Below are positions 28,656 through 37,502 of a stretch of DNA of 64,000 nucleotides, in pieces. The notes below the pieces were generated by a model. The model was not told the origin of the DNA. It saw only the letters and a program-made list of their open reading frames with translations, and did not search any database. Origin of the DNA: Eubacterium sp. (GTDB lineage: Bacteria; Bacillota; Clostridia; Oscillospirales; Acutalibacteraceae); assembly GCA_017446095.1 (NCBI GenBank), contig JAFSRN010000013.1, forward strand, positions 62,001 to 126,000, read 5' to 3'. Each line of letters begins with the position of its first letter. The stretch's first letter is position 1. The position numbers and the translations under genes were made by a program.

Positions 28656-28795
28656 GTACTATTTGGTTATTTTGTTACAAGAATTTTTATAATTATTTAT
28701 TAATTTGTGCAAAATGACATAAAATCAAAGTCTTTTTTGTGACAGATTAACAAAAGCGATTTTTTGCAAACAATTAATTTTATGTTTATTCACTA

Positions 28796-28824
28796 TTGAT
28801 AGGTTCAGGCATTGGTGCTATAAT
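28796..28824 (+). promoter_or_regulatory. Promoter of dapF-purC-purB
   Basis: TTGATA (28796-28801) and TATAAT (28819-28824) with 17-bp spacing, about 48 nt before the dapF start codon. Confidence 0.65.
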
Positions 28825-28871
28825 ATAAAATATTAATTTAACAGGTTTATAAAACTATTGCGGGGAAAATT

Positions 28872-29714
28872 ATGAAGTTTACAAAAATGCACGGCTGCGG
28901 CAACGACTACGTTTATTTTGACTGCACCGAAAAAAGTATTGCAGACGAATCCGCTGCGGCGATTAAACTTTCCGACCGTCACTTCGGCATAGGCGGCGAC
29001 GGAATTATAATCATCAAAAAAGGCACTAATGCTGATTTTGAAATGGTGATGTACAATGCTGACGGCACGCGCGGCGCAATGTGCGGCAACGGCATACGCT
29101 GCGTTGCAAAATATGTTTACGACCATCAGCTTACGGACAAAACAAGCATCTCTATCGAGTCCATGGGCGCGGTTAAATATATTGACGTTACGGTGGAAAA
29201 CGGCGAGGTTGTCAGCGCAAAGGTTGATATGGGCGCACCGTCGCTCAATGCAAAGGACATTCCCGTTATATGCGACAGCGACAGGGCGGTTGATTACCCG
29301 ATTACCGTTGACGGCACGGAATACAGGATGACCTGCGTTTCAATGGGCAATCCGCACGCGGTTGTGTTCATTGACAAGTCGCCTGAAGAGTTCGACGTTG
29401 AGTGCGTCGGCAGGCTGTTTGAAAACAACGCGGTTTTCCCTGACAGAACGAACACGGAATTCATTTTTGTTAAGGACAGGAAGAATCTTGAAATGCGCGT
29501 TTGGGAACGCGGCTCGGGCGAAACTCTTGCCTGCGGTACAGGTGCGTGTGCAAGCGCGGTTGCCGCTATCGTTAACGGCTACTGCGATAATGACGTTACG
29601 GTTCACCTGCTCGGCGGCGATTTGGAAATCAGCTGGAGCGGTGACGAAAACGAAAGTGTATTTATGACAGGTCCCGCAACCACTGTTTTTGAGGGCGAGA
29701 TTAATTTAGACTAA
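28872..29714 (+). CDS. dapF: Diaminopimelate epimerase
   Basis: A 280-residue cofactor-independent racemase that turns LL- into meso-diaminopimelate for lysine and peptidoglycan synthesis. The two catalytic cysteines are visible in AMCGNGIRCVAKY (~71) and LACGTGACASAV (~220), and the N-terminal MHGCGNDYVYFDC is typical. Length matches the family. GGGGAAAA lies before the ATG. It is followed by purC after 45 nt, and no terminator is seen between them. Confidence 0.96.
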   Translation: MKFTKMHGCGNDYVYFDCTEKSIADESAAAIKLSDRHFGIGGDGIIIIKKGTNADFEMVMYNADGTRGAMCGNGIRCVAKYVYDHQLTDKTSISIESMGAVKYIDVTVENGEVVSAKVDMGAPSLNAKDIPVICDSDRAVDYPITVDGTEYRMTCVSMGNPHAVVFIDKSPEEFDVECVGRLFENNAVFPDRTNTEFIFVKDRKNLEMRVWERGSGETLACGTGACASAVAAIVNGYCDNDVTVHLLGGDLEISWSGDENESVFMTGPATTVFEGEINLD

Positions 29715-29759
29715 TTTTAAATTCAGTTAAAAATGTGTTTACACAAGGAGGATATCATT

Positions 29760-30470
29760 ATGACAAAGACAACACAACTTTACGAAGGCAAGGCAAAAAA
29801 AGTCTGGGCAACAGAGAACGACGACATCGTTATCGTTGACTACAAGGACGACGCAACTGCTTTCAACGGCGAAAAGAAAGGCACAATCGTAGGCAAGGGC
29901 GTTGTTAACAACAAGATGAGCAACTACCTTATGCAGCTTCTTGAAAAGAAGGGCGTGCCGACTCACTTTGTTGAGGAACTTTCCGACAGGGAAACCGCTG
30001 TTAAAAAGGTTACTATCGTACCGCTTGAGGTTATTATCCGCAACCGTGCGGCAGGCTCAATCTGCAAGCGCCTCGGTCTTGAAGAGGGTATGGATTTTGT
30101 TTGCCCGTCAATCGAATTTTCCTACAAAGACGACGACCTTGGCGATCCGCTGATTAACGGCTACCACGCTGTATCCTGCGGCTTTGCCACACGCGAAGAG
30201 GTTGAGCGCATCAAAGAGCTTGCGTTCAAAGTTAATGATGTCCTTAAAGAATATTTTGCCTCAATCGGTGTTGAGCTTATCGACTTCAAGCTTGAATTCG
30301 GCAAGACAAGCGACGGCACAATCGTCCTCGCTGACGAAATCAGCCCCGACACCTGCCGTTTCTGGGATATCAACACCCACGAAAAGCTTGACAAAGACCG
30401 TTTCCGCCGTGATATGGGCGGCGTTGAGGAAGCGTATGCCGAAATGATGAAGAGAGTGGGACTTGACTAA
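29760..30470 (+). CDS. purC: Phosphoribosylaminoimidazole-succinocarboxamide synthase
   Basis: A 236-residue SAICAR synthase of purine biosynthesis, joining CAIR and aspartate with ATP. Seen: [14 protein letters not shown] at the N-terminus, [29 protein letters not shown] and [14 protein letters not shown]. The ATG at 29760 has AAGGAGG eight bases upstream; an in-frame ATG at 29733 lacks one. Its stop overlaps the purB start by one base (TAATG), so translation is coupled. Confidence 0.96.
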   Translation: MTKTTQLYEGKAKKVWATENDDIVIVDYKDDATAFNGEKKGTIVGKGVVNNKMSNYLMQLLEKKGVPTHFVEELSDRETAVKKVTIVPLEVIIRNRAAGSICKRLGLEEGMDFVCPSIEFSYKDDDLGDPLINGYHAVSCGFATREEVERIKELAFKVNDVLKEYFASIGVELIDFKLEFGKTSDGTIVLADEISPDTCRFWDINTHEKLDKDRFRRDMGGVEEAYAEMMKRVGLD

Positions 30471-31903
30471 TGGCTAACGACATTTACAATTCACCCTTTG
30501 CTGCGCGCTATGCCAGCAAGGAAATGCAGTATATCTATTCACCCGACTTCAAGTTCAAAACATGGCGCAAGCTGTGGATTGCACTTGCGGAGGCAGAGCA
30601 CGAGCTCGGTCTCGGCGTAACGCAGGAACAGATTGACGAGCTCAAAGCAAACGCCGACAACATCAACTACGACGTTGCAAGAGAGTACGAAAAGAAGTTC
30701 CGCCACGACGTTATGAGCCACGTTCACGCTTACGGTGAGCAGTGCCCGAACGCGCGCCCGATTATCCACCTTGGCGCGACTTCGTGCTACGTTGGCGACA
30801 ACACCGACGTTATCACCATGCGCGAGGCTATGCTGCTTATCAAGAAAAAGCTTGTTAACGCAATTGCGTCTGTTGCAAAGTTTGCAGACGAGTACAAGGA
30901 TATGCCGTGCCTCGGCTTCACACACTTCCAGCCGGCACAGCCGACGACCGTCGGCAAGCGCGCAACGCTGTGGCTTATGGATCTTGTTATGGATCTTGAT
31001 GAAGTTAACCATGTGCTTGACACGCTTATGCTGCTTGGCTCAAAGGGCACAACGGGCACGCAGGCTTCTTTCCTTGAACTCTTTGACGGCGACCACGAAA
31101 AGTGCAAGGCGCTTGACAGAATTATTGCAGAGAAAATGGGCTTTAAGTCCTGCTTCCCGGTAAGCGGTCAGACCTATGCGCGCAAGCTTGACACAATCGT
31201 GTGCAACTGCCTCGGGCTGATTGCACAGTCGTGCTGCAAGTTCTCTAACGACCTGCGCCTGCTGCAGAACCTCAAGGAAATTGAGGAACCGTTTGAGAAG
31301 AATCAGATTGGCTCGTCCGCCATGGCTTACAAGCGCAACCCGATGCGCAGCGAGCGTATTGCGTCCCTTTCGCGCTACGTTATGATTGACGCGCTCAATC
31401 CTGCTTGGACAGCTTCCGCCCAGTGGTTTGAGAGGACGCTTGACGACTCTGCAAATAAGCGTGTTTCCGTAGCAGAGGCGTTCCTCGCAACCGACGGTAT
31501 ACTTGACCTTTACATCAACGTTACAAGCGGACTTGTGGTTTACCCCAAGGTTATCGAGGCTCGTCTTATGAGCGAGCTGCCGTTTATGGCGACTGAAAAT
31601 ATTATGATGGACGCTGTTAAAAAGGGCGGCGACCGTCAGGAACTGCATGAAAAAATCCGTCAGCACTCAATGGCTGCCGGTGCAGTAGTTAAGGTTGAGG
31701 GCGGACAGAACGACCTTGTGGACAGAATTGCCGCAGACCCTGCGTTTATGACGACGAAGGAAGAAATACTTGCAATCCTCAAGCCGCAGAATTTTGTGGG
31801 CAGAGCGCCTGAGCAGACTGCGGACTTCCTGAAAGAAGTTGTTAATCCGATACTTGAAGAGAATAAAGACCTCATCGGTCTTGAAGTAGAAATCAACGTT
31901 TAA
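30470..31903 (+). CDS. purB: Adenylosuccinate lyase
   Basis: A 477-residue lyase of the fumarase/aspartase superfamily that acts twice in purine synthesis: it splits SAICAR, the product of PurC next door, and adenylosuccinate. The signature loop is GSSAMAYKRNPMRSE; also seen are LGATSCYVGDNTD and FTHFQPAQPTTVGKR. The presence of purC and purB without the rest of the pathway means the other pur genes lie elsewhere. Confidence 0.96.
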   Translation: MANDIYNSPFAARYASKEMQYIYSPDFKFKTWRKLWIALAEAEHELGLGVTQEQIDELKANADNINYDVAREYEKKFRHDVMSHVHAYGEQCPNARPIIHLGATSCYVGDNTDVITMREAMLLIKKKLVNAIASVAKFADEYKDMPCLGFTHFQPAQPTTVGKRATLWLMDLVMDLDEVNHVLDTLMLLGSKGTTGTQASFLELFDGDHEKCKALDRIIAEKMGFKSCFPVSGQTYARKLDTIVCNCLGLIAQSCCKFSNDLRLLQNLKEIEEPFEKNQIGSSAMAYKRNPMRSERIASLSRYVMIDALNPAWTASAQWFERTLDDSANKRVSVAEAFLATDGILDLYINVTSGLVVYPKVIEARLMSELPFMATENIMMDAVKKGGDRQELHEKIRQHSMAAGAVVKVEGGQNDLVDRIAADPAFMTTKEEILAILKPQNFVGRAPEQTADFLKEVVNPILEENKDLIGLEVEINV

Positions 31904-31924
31904 ACATTTGGGAGAGTGTTTATA

Positions 31925-33298
31925 ATGAAAAAGCTGTTATGTTTGGTTTTATCAGTAACCGCGCTTATCTGCGCAATTATTCCTGCAGGCACCGTTGCAT
32001 ATGCAAAAGAGCCGATTGTAACCAAAACACTCGATTATTACGACCTTGAAAGATACGACTATGACGGTATCGGGTACGGGTATGAATTTACACTAAAAAA
32101 GCCAAGCGCACTGTATGCCACATTTGAACTTGAAGTTGATATGGACATTGTAGGTCATACATATGAAAAACAGCTTAACGGCACAAGCGGTATCTCTGTT
32201 ACTGTGTTAAGTTATGATAACGACCTTGACGATTACACTGAGTATGACAGTTTCGACTTTAAGCTCGGCAAAAACGATACATACGGTTCGTATTGGTATT
32301 ACACAGGTGAAGTGTTACCGGCTGATGATTATTTAATAATGATTAGCAGTTTGAAAGATAATATGGTTGCAGAAGCAACAGATTGTAAGTTTAAGTTATA
32401 CACATATTCGGGCTTTGCAAAAACGGCACAGATGCCAAAGTCGGCAACAGTAAAAGTGGGAGATGAAAAGAAGATTGCTCTTTCAAAATTCTCTCCATCA
32501 AACACATATTGTGCTGCAAAATGGAGCATAAGCAACAAAAAAATTGCTAAAATTGTTTATAGAGAAAAGAATCTTGCTTATATCAAAGGTGTTAAAACGG
32601 GCAAGTGTACATTAACGGCAACGCTCAAAAATGGTAAAAAGTATACCTGTAAGGTAACTGTTAAGAAGGCTACGCCAAAGTTAAACACTAATTCGTTTGA
32701 GATACCTTACGGAAGCTCAAAAACGCTTAAGCTTAAGAACACAAAAAAGAAAGTTATATGGTCTACCTCAAACAGCAAAATCGCCACGGTAAACGCAAAG
32801 GGTAAAGTTACCGCAAAGGGTATCGGTAAGTGCAAAATTACCGCAACGTGCGGTGGAAAAACGTACACTTGCAAGGTTAAGGTTTATAGGCTGTGGGCTG
32901 ATTTTACAGCACTTCTTACAGATTACAACACGCGCAACAATTACTTTGTTGTAAAGTTTAAGAATTACGGTAAAAAAGCGCTTACTATACAGTCCAACGG
33001 TGCGTACTGTATGGATGTTGACTATAAGTCATACGACCGAAAACTACATCTTTCAGGCAACAAAAATATTACGATAAAGCCGAATGAAACAAAAACGGTA
33101 AGGTTTTATGTTATAGGCAACACAACGTGGCCTGATTATGAGGATTTTACCGTCAGATACTATTTCAAGTATAACGGCGCAAAATATCTCGGCTCGGTTT
33201 GGTCAACTGATTCAACCCATAAGCACGGAAAGAATTGGTACGCAACCTATTGGTACGAGCAAGATATTTATAATTTAAGAGGTGAGGATTATATTTAA
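31925..33298 (+). CDS. Secreted protein with two Big_2-type Ig-like domains
   Basis: A 457-residue secreted protein. The signal peptide ends near residue 27 (AGTVAYA). Residues ~28-165 form a beta-rich domain I do not recognise; ~165-330 hold two Big_2-like repeats, each with the signature W-S-x-S-N-x-K-I-A (WSISNKKIAKI and WSTSNSKIATVNAKG) and closing GKCKITAT-type strands. The last ~125 residues are another beta-rich region with FVVKFKNYGKKALTIQSNGA. No cell-wall anchor is visible. The ATG at 31925 follows GGGAGAG. It is a tandem paralogue of the next gene. Function is unknown; Big_2 domains usually act as spacers or adhesive modules. Confidence 0.8.
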   Translation: MKKLLCLVLSVTALICAIIPAGTVAYAKEPIVTKTLDYYDLERYDYDGIGYGYEFTLKKPSALYATFELEVDMDIVGHTYEKQLNGTSGISVTVLSYDNDLDDYTEYDSFDFKLGKNDTYGSYWYYTGEVLPADDYLIMISSLKDNMVAEATDCKFKLYTYSGFAKTAQMPKSATVKVGDEKKIALSKFSPSNTYCAAKWSISNKKIAKIVYREKNLAYIKGVKTGKCTLTATLKNGKKYTCKVTVKKATPKLNTNSFEIPYGSSKTLKLKNTKKKVIWSTSNSKIATVNAKGKVTAKGIGKCKITATCGGKTYTCKVKVYRLWADFTALLTDYNTRNNYFVVKFKNYGKKALTIQSNGAYCMDVDYKSYDRKLHLSGNKNITIKPNETKTVRFYVIGNTTWPDYEDFTVRYYFKYNGAKYLGSVWSTDSTHKHGKNWYATYWYEQDIYNLRGEDYI

Positions 33299-33345
33299 CC
33301 TCACATAAAAAGCAATTCAAAAACATTCAGGAGTGAATTATATAA

Positions 33346-34722
33346 ATGAAAAAGATAATAAGTATATTATTATCGATTATAGCAATTATCAGCGCGGTGC
33401 TACCGGTTAGCACCGTTGCTTATGCTAAAGACCCGATTAAAACAAAAACAATTTCATATTCTGATTTTAAAACGCACAACGACCTTGTGGGCAAGGACGG
33501 CTTCCGCTACAACTTTACGCTTGAAAATGAGGGCGCGGTTTATGCTGAATTTGACCTCAGCATTAACGAAAAGTTTGTGGGCAATTCGTATGCAAACAAG
33601 CTCGACGGCAAAAACGGTATTAAGTTTTATATTATCAGTAACGACGGCGAGGATGCACCGCAGATTGTAGAAACGGCGGATATTTTCCTCGGCAAAAACA
33701 AACTTACCGAAAGTCGTCTGTTCTGTGTTAAAAAGGCGCTTCCGGCAGGCAAGTACACAGCGTTTGCCGTGCCGAACAGGAACAACTATATTGCACAGAT
33801 GATGAAGTGCAAAATGCGCCTGTACACGAACTCGGGATTTGCCGAGCAGGCAAAGCTGCCCGAAACCGCTGCAGTTAAGGTTGACGCAGTTAAAAAGCTG
33901 TCGCTTACCGCGCTTGCACCTGCGGATACCATCTGCGCGGCAAGCTGGACAACGAGCGACAAAACAGTTGCAAAGATTGTAACCAAGGATAAAAATTTTG
34001 CCGAGATTGCAGGCGTTAAGGCGGGCGAATGCGTTATTACCGCCAAGCTCAAAAACGGCACGCAGTACGAATGTGCGGTTACCGTTACAAATCCGGCGCC
34101 TAAAATCAGCGAAAAAACGCTTGAAATTGAAAACGCAAGCGCAAAAACTCTCAAGATTCTTTACACAACTAAAAAGGTTACCTGGGAAACCTCTGACAAA
34201 AAAATTGCCACCGTTAACGCAAAGGGCAAGGCTACGGCAAAGGGCGTTGGCGAGTGCAAAATCACTGCAAAATGCGGCGGCAAAAAGTACACCTGCAATG
34301 TTAAGGTTGTTAAGGCTTTGCCCGATTTTGCAGCAACGCTTGTGGAATACAACAAAAAGGATAATTACTTTGTTGTTAAGTTTAAAAACTACGGCACAAA
34401 GCCGCTTACGGTAGTTTCTAAGGGTGCTGCGTGCATGGCGGATAAGGATTCGCAAACGCGCCACCTGTACCTTAAGGGCAACAAAAATGTTGTTATCAAG
34501 CCCGGCAAAGCGAAAACGCTTAAGCTGTTTGTAAAGGGCAAAAAGGTTACCTCGAAAATCGGCAAAATCGGCATTATGTACTATTTCCGCTACGGCGGGG
34601 AAAAGTATCTTGCCGGCGTGTGGTGCGAGGATTCGTCCTACAAAAACGGCAAAAAGTGGAAGGACACCTACACCTGGGAATGTGATATGTACCGCATCCG
34701 CGGACTTGAATACGAAGCATAA
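33346..34722 (+). CDS. Secreted Big_2-domain protein, tandem paralogue
   Basis: A 458-residue secreted protein with the same layout as its upstream neighbour: a signal peptide ending VAYA (~27), an unknown N-terminal beta domain, two Big_2-like repeats (WTTSDKTVAKI and WETSDKKIATVNAKG) and a C-terminal domain with the shared block FVVKFKNYGTKPLTVVSKGA. The pair arose by duplication. CAGGAGTG precedes the ATG. Codon choice is more GC-ending than in the upstream copy. A strong terminator follows. Confidence 0.8.
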   Translation: MKKIISILLSIIAIISAVLPVSTVAYAKDPIKTKTISYSDFKTHNDLVGKDGFRYNFTLENEGAVYAEFDLSINEKFVGNSYANKLDGKNGIKFYIISNDGEDAPQIVETADIFLGKNKLTESRLFCVKKALPAGKYTAFAVPNRNNYIAQMMKCKMRLYTNSGFAEQAKLPETAAVKVDAVKKLSLTALAPADTICAASWTTSDKTVAKIVTKDKNFAEIAGVKAGECVITAKLKNGTQYECAVTVTNPAPKISEKTLEIENASAKTLKILYTTKKVTWETSDKKIATVNAKGKATAKGVGECKITAKCGGKKYTCNVKVVKALPDFAATLVEYNKKDNYFVVKFKNYGTKPLTVVSKGAACMADKDSQTRHLYLKGNKNVVIKPGKAKTLKLFVKGKKVTSKIGKIGIMYYFRYGGEKYLAGVWCEDSSYKNGKKWKDTYTWECDMYRIRGLEYEA

Positions 34723-34727
34723 AAAAG

Positions 34728-34767
34728 AGCACGGCAATCGCAATGATTACCGTGCTTTCCTTTTTGT
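34728..34767. terminator. Bidirectional terminator
   Basis: AGCACGGCAATC (34728-34739) pairs with GATTACCGTGCT (34745-34756), 12 bp with one mismatch, loop GCAAT. T-rich sequence follows on the plus strand and AAAAAA precedes it (34721-34726), so it can serve both converging genes. Confidence 0.85.
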
Positions 34768-34768
34768 A

Positions 34769-35842
34769 TTATTTTGTTCTGTCGTGCGAGGCTTTAAGCG
34801 TTTCGTACGTCTGCAAAACGTATGTGCTCTGCAGGCTTAACGCCGCACTCTTTGACATATGCGAACCCACGTAAATGCTGTAGCTGCCGCTCGATACAAC
34901 GCAGGTGTTAAACGGCGATGCAAAGCCGCCTGTGATATCCGCCACATAGTAATTCGGCGCCAGGCTCTGGTACTTATTTTTGGATACATCTTTGCCGTTG
35001 ATTCTGTAAATCTTTTCCTTTGCTTCTTTGTCGTCAGCGTTATTCTCCCAACTGAGTTCGGTTTTGAACTCGTTGCCGTCAAACGACAGCAGTTCGCCCC
35101 TGTCGGTATTGCCGCTGTACAGCTGCCAGCCGTTTTCGTTATTAAGCAATTCAAACGCGTAGTAGCCCGAGTGGTGGTTGTACTGCTGCTCATAAATCTT
35201 AAGCACGCTGCCGCTGTTGTAGGTGTAAATTGCGTATTCGCCTGCTTCATCGGTGTTTCTCTTGCCGCCGACCACAAGCTCTTCCGTGCCGTCGCCGTTA
35301 AAGTCAATAAGGTTCAGGGTGTTAACGCCGCAGACAACGTAAGATTTTTTGTTGTCGGGGTCTTTTTTTACTTTGGGCTTGCCGTATTCGGTCATATACT
35401 CGTGTGCGATTTTGTAGTACTGCGAGTACATCGGGTCGATCTTTGAGTGCTGTTTGTCAAGCTCAAGCAGCGCCTGACATTTTTCCGCCATCTGGTTGCT
35501 GCCCTGGTAGTCGCCAAGCGACTTAAACAGCTTCAGCGCGCCCTCATAATCTTCCTTTTCCATCAGTGCAATCGCCTTGTTAAAGTTGTGGTCTATGTAC
35601 TTCTGGCTACATTCCGCGGCGCGCTTTTTACTGTCCTTATATTCGCCGAGCGCATTAAATTTTTCATACGCTTTAAGGTAATCGTAATCTTCGTAGCACG
35701 ACGCCGCTTCCTTATAATCAATAGCGGTTGCAATAACGTTTTTGTAGTACACAGTGCCGATTATTATAACGCAAAGCACGATTATAAAAATAATCGCAAG
35801 CTGCTTTTTATTTTTAATATTTTTAATCATTTCCAAAATCAT
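34769..35842 (-). CDS. Membrane-anchored TPR-like protein with a C-terminal calcium-loop domain
   Basis: A 357-residue protein. One membrane helix lies at residues ~14-33 (LAIIFIIVLCVIIIGTVYY). Residues ~40-130 contain three TPR-like helical repeats built on YLKAYEKFNALGEYKDSKK and YEGALKLFKSLGDYQGSNQ. Residues ~165-340 resemble an FG-GAP/VCBS-like domain, with the calcium-loop motif DFNGDGTEELVVGG. This arrangement is common in clostridial surface proteins of unknown function. AGAGGTG precedes the ATG at 35842, and a good promoter lies upstream. Confidence 0.72.
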   Translation of the reverse strand: MILEMIKNIKNKKQLAIIFIIVLCVIIIGTVYYKNVIATAIDYKEAASCYEDYDYLKAYEKFNALGEYKDSKKRAAECSQKYIDHNFNKAIALMEKEDYEGALKLFKSLGDYQGSNQMAEKCQALLELDKQHSKIDPMYSQYYKIAHEYMTEYGKPKVKKDPDNKKSYVVCGVNTLNLIDFNGDGTEELVVGGKRNTDEAGEYAIYTYNSGSVLKIYEQQYNHHSGYYAFELLNNENGWQLYSGNTDRGELLSFDGNEFKTELSWENNADDKEAKEKIYRINGKDVSKNKYQSLAPNYYVADITGGFASPFNTCVVSSGSYSIYVGSHMSKSAALSLQSTYVLQTYETLKASHDRTK

Positions 35843-35861
35843 AAGCGCACCTCTTTAAACC

Positions 35862-35890
35862 ATTATAGCAAAATGAAGCAGACAGTGCAA
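35862..35890 (-). promoter_or_regulatory. Promoter of the TPR-like membrane protein gene
   Basis: On the minus strand TTGCAC (35885-35890) and TATAAT (35862-35867) are 17 bp apart. Confidence 0.65.
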
Positions 35891-35975
35891 TAAAAATCAA
35901 AATTTCGCTTTCTGTCCGAGATGAACGTCAAAAAAATTGGCAATAAGATTGACGTATCATAAGTTTATTCCTGTA

Positions 35976-36004
35976 TTGCTATATATATCCTGCTATGTTA
36001 TAAT
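35976..36004 (+). promoter_or_regulatory. Promoter of the GT8 gene
   Basis: TTGCTA (35976-35981) and TATAAT (35999-36004) are 17 bp apart, 36 nt before the start codon. Confidence 0.6.
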
Positions 36005-36039
36005 AATAAAAATTTCAGCTATCAAGGAGACAAGGGGAC

Positions 36040-37095
36040 ATGCCTCAAAAAGGTTCAGACAATGTGCAAAACACAGATTTTATACCTGTTTTCTTTAACG
36101 CAGATAACAATTATGCGGTGCAGACTTACATTACTGTTTTTTCAATGATGTATAACTACAAGGGTTCGGCTGATATCAACGCTTACATTCTGTGCCCGGG
36201 CGGTTATTCTGAAAAAAATATGGCGCTTATTAATTCCCTCGCCGACAGATTTAATAAGCTAAATATTACAGTGCTGAATATGGACGACAAGTACGATAAA
36301 GTGGGGATTTCACAAGCGTATATTTCAAACGCTTCAATGTACAGGCTTGAGATTCCCGATATTGTTGATAATGTGCTTGGTATTCAGATTGACAAGTGTA
36401 TCTATCTTGACTGTGATTTGGTCGTGGAAGGCGATATTTCAGAACTTTATAACGTAGATATAAGCGGATATTATGTCGGTGGAGTTGCGGACCCCCTGCA
36501 GTTTTATAAAAAGTACAGTAAGCACGCGCAAAGAATCGGAATTCCCGACCGCAAGCAGTATATAAACAGCGGCGTTTTGCTGATAAATCTTAAAGAGATT
36601 AATGCCGCCCCCGAGGTCAGGGAGAAACTTGAAAAAGCAGGACTCAAAGAAGAGATGCTATACAAAGACCAGGACGCGATTAATTATGCGCTTTACGGCG
36701 GAATTAAACTTTTGCCGATAAAGTATAACGCGCAAACTGTTGTAATCACAAAAAAAGACAAAGGCTTTCATAAAATCTACGGCAAAAAGAATATGAAACA
36801 GGCGCAGTTAAATCCGCTAATCGTGCATTATATAAGCATATTGAAACCTTGGATTTACACAACAGAATATATGGCGAACAGATGGTGGAGATATGTAAAA
36901 ATGCAGGACAGAAATATTCGGCGCGAATATATCAAACCGTTTATTAAGGAAAACTGTCGCCTGTCGTTTACGGACACGCTGCTTCTTGCAATCAGGGGCA
37001 GGCTCAGAAGCACAGGCCGCTACTATGACTTGCTTGATGAGAAAAATAAATATATTTTGAAAATCAATGAACGCCTGAAAAAATACAATTCATGA
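36040..37095 (+). CDS. Family 8 glycosyltransferase
   Basis: A 351-residue GT-A enzyme of the LgtC/GspA type. Seen: FFNADNNYAVQTYITVFSM at the N-terminus, the metal-binding DxD in KCIYLDCDLVVEGDI (~124-126), INSGVLLINLKEI, KDQDAINYALYGGIKLLP and the C-terminal histidine block IVHYISILKPW. GT8 enzymes transfer galactose or glucose from a nucleotide sugar with retention; the acceptor is unknown. CAAGGAGA and CAAGGGG precede the ATG. It stands alone, so it may be a housekeeping surface-glycan or glycogenin-like enzyme. Confidence 0.88.
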   Translation: MPQKGSDNVQNTDFIPVFFNADNNYAVQTYITVFSMMYNYKGSADINAYILCPGGYSEKNMALINSLADRFNKLNITVLNMDDKYDKVGISQAYISNASMYRLEIPDIVDNVLGIQIDKCIYLDCDLVVEGDISELYNVDISGYYVGGVADPLQFYKKYSKHAQRIGIPDRKQYINSGVLLINLKEINAAPEVREKLEKAGLKEEMLYKDQDAINYALYGGIKLLPIKYNAQTVVITKKDKGFHKIYGKKNMKQAQLNPLIVHYISILKPWIYTTEYMANRWWRYVKMQDRNIRREYIKPFIKENCRLSFTDTLLLAIRGRLRSTGRYYDLLDEKNKYILKINERLKKYNS

Positions 37096-37096
37096 A

Positions 37097-37141
37097 AAAC
37101 AACCTTCGTTATCGCACCTCGCCTGATAGCGAAGGTTGTTT
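37097..37141 (+). terminator. Long hairpin after the GT8 gene
   Basis: A 17-bp stem with one wobble (37097-37113 with 37125-37141, ends AAACAACCTTCG and CGAAGGTTGTTT) starts two bases after the GT8 stop. The following sequence is TGCAATAAAA, so the T-run lies inside the 3' arm. Confidence 0.7.
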
Positions 37142-37149
37142 GCAATAAA

Positions 37150-37306
37150 AAATGTGCCGTCAGGCACACATCATATGCGCAGCATATTTCATACACAAAG
37201 TGTATTTCATATTACGCAGAAATATTTCACTCATTCCGCAGGAATGAATTTCATTGAAAAAACCTTGCTTGTATAACAAGTGAGGTTTTTTCCTGACGGT
37301 GGGGCG
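37150..37306. repeat. Hairpin-array repeat element bounded by an inverted repeat
   Basis: A non-coding run of small perfect hairpins separated mostly by TTC: GTGCC-GTCA-GGCAC (37154), ATATGC-GCA-GCATAT (37173), ATACAC-AAA-GTGTAT (37191), ATATT-N7-AATAT (37209), TCATTCC-GCA-GGAATGA (37231) and a terminator-like AAAAAACCT..AGGTTTTTT (37257-37291). CCGTCAGG (37157-37164) near the left end is complementary to CCTGACGG (37292-37299) at the right end, so the whole array can fold as one multi-branched unit. It is not CRISPR: there are no constant repeats or long spacers. It looks like a mobile non-autonomous repeat. Confidence 0.7.
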
Positions 37307-37320
37307 TCAAAACATACTCC

Positions 37321-37501
37321 GTGATTAAAGCATTTTGCAACGCAAAATACTAACAATCACTACATATGTTTTTCCTTTCAAATCAAAATTTCGCTTCGCT
37401 GCTTTTTGATTTGGTTTTAGTTGTGGCTCATCACCCCAGCCTTTGGCTGCGGTACCGATTTCGCCACCTCTCGCTACAAAACAGTCCACAGGACTGTTTT
37501 G
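37321..37501. repeat. Second hairpin-rich repeat block
   Basis: GTGATT (37321-37326) pairs with AATCAC (37355-37360) around ATTTTGC-AAC-GCAAAAT. AAATCAAAA (37380-37388) pairs with TTTTGATTT (37404-37412). CAAAACAGTCC-ACA-GGACTGTTTTG (37477-37501) is a perfect 11-bp hairpin that ends one base before the stop codon of the truncated LytTR gene. No gene is supported here. Together with the array to its left this fills the 37096-37502 gap. Confidence 0.6.
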
Positions 37502-37502
37502 C

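Noticed and set aside
33454..34743. A 429-codon frame antisense to the second Big_2 gene
   Set aside because: The sense strand has a signal peptide, repeats and a paralogue; the antisense frame has low-complexity composition and no start signal.
37150..37306. Short repeated hairpins considered as a CRISPR array
   Set aside because: Stems differ in sequence, spacing is only a few bases and there are no constant repeats with ~30-bp spacers or cas genes.
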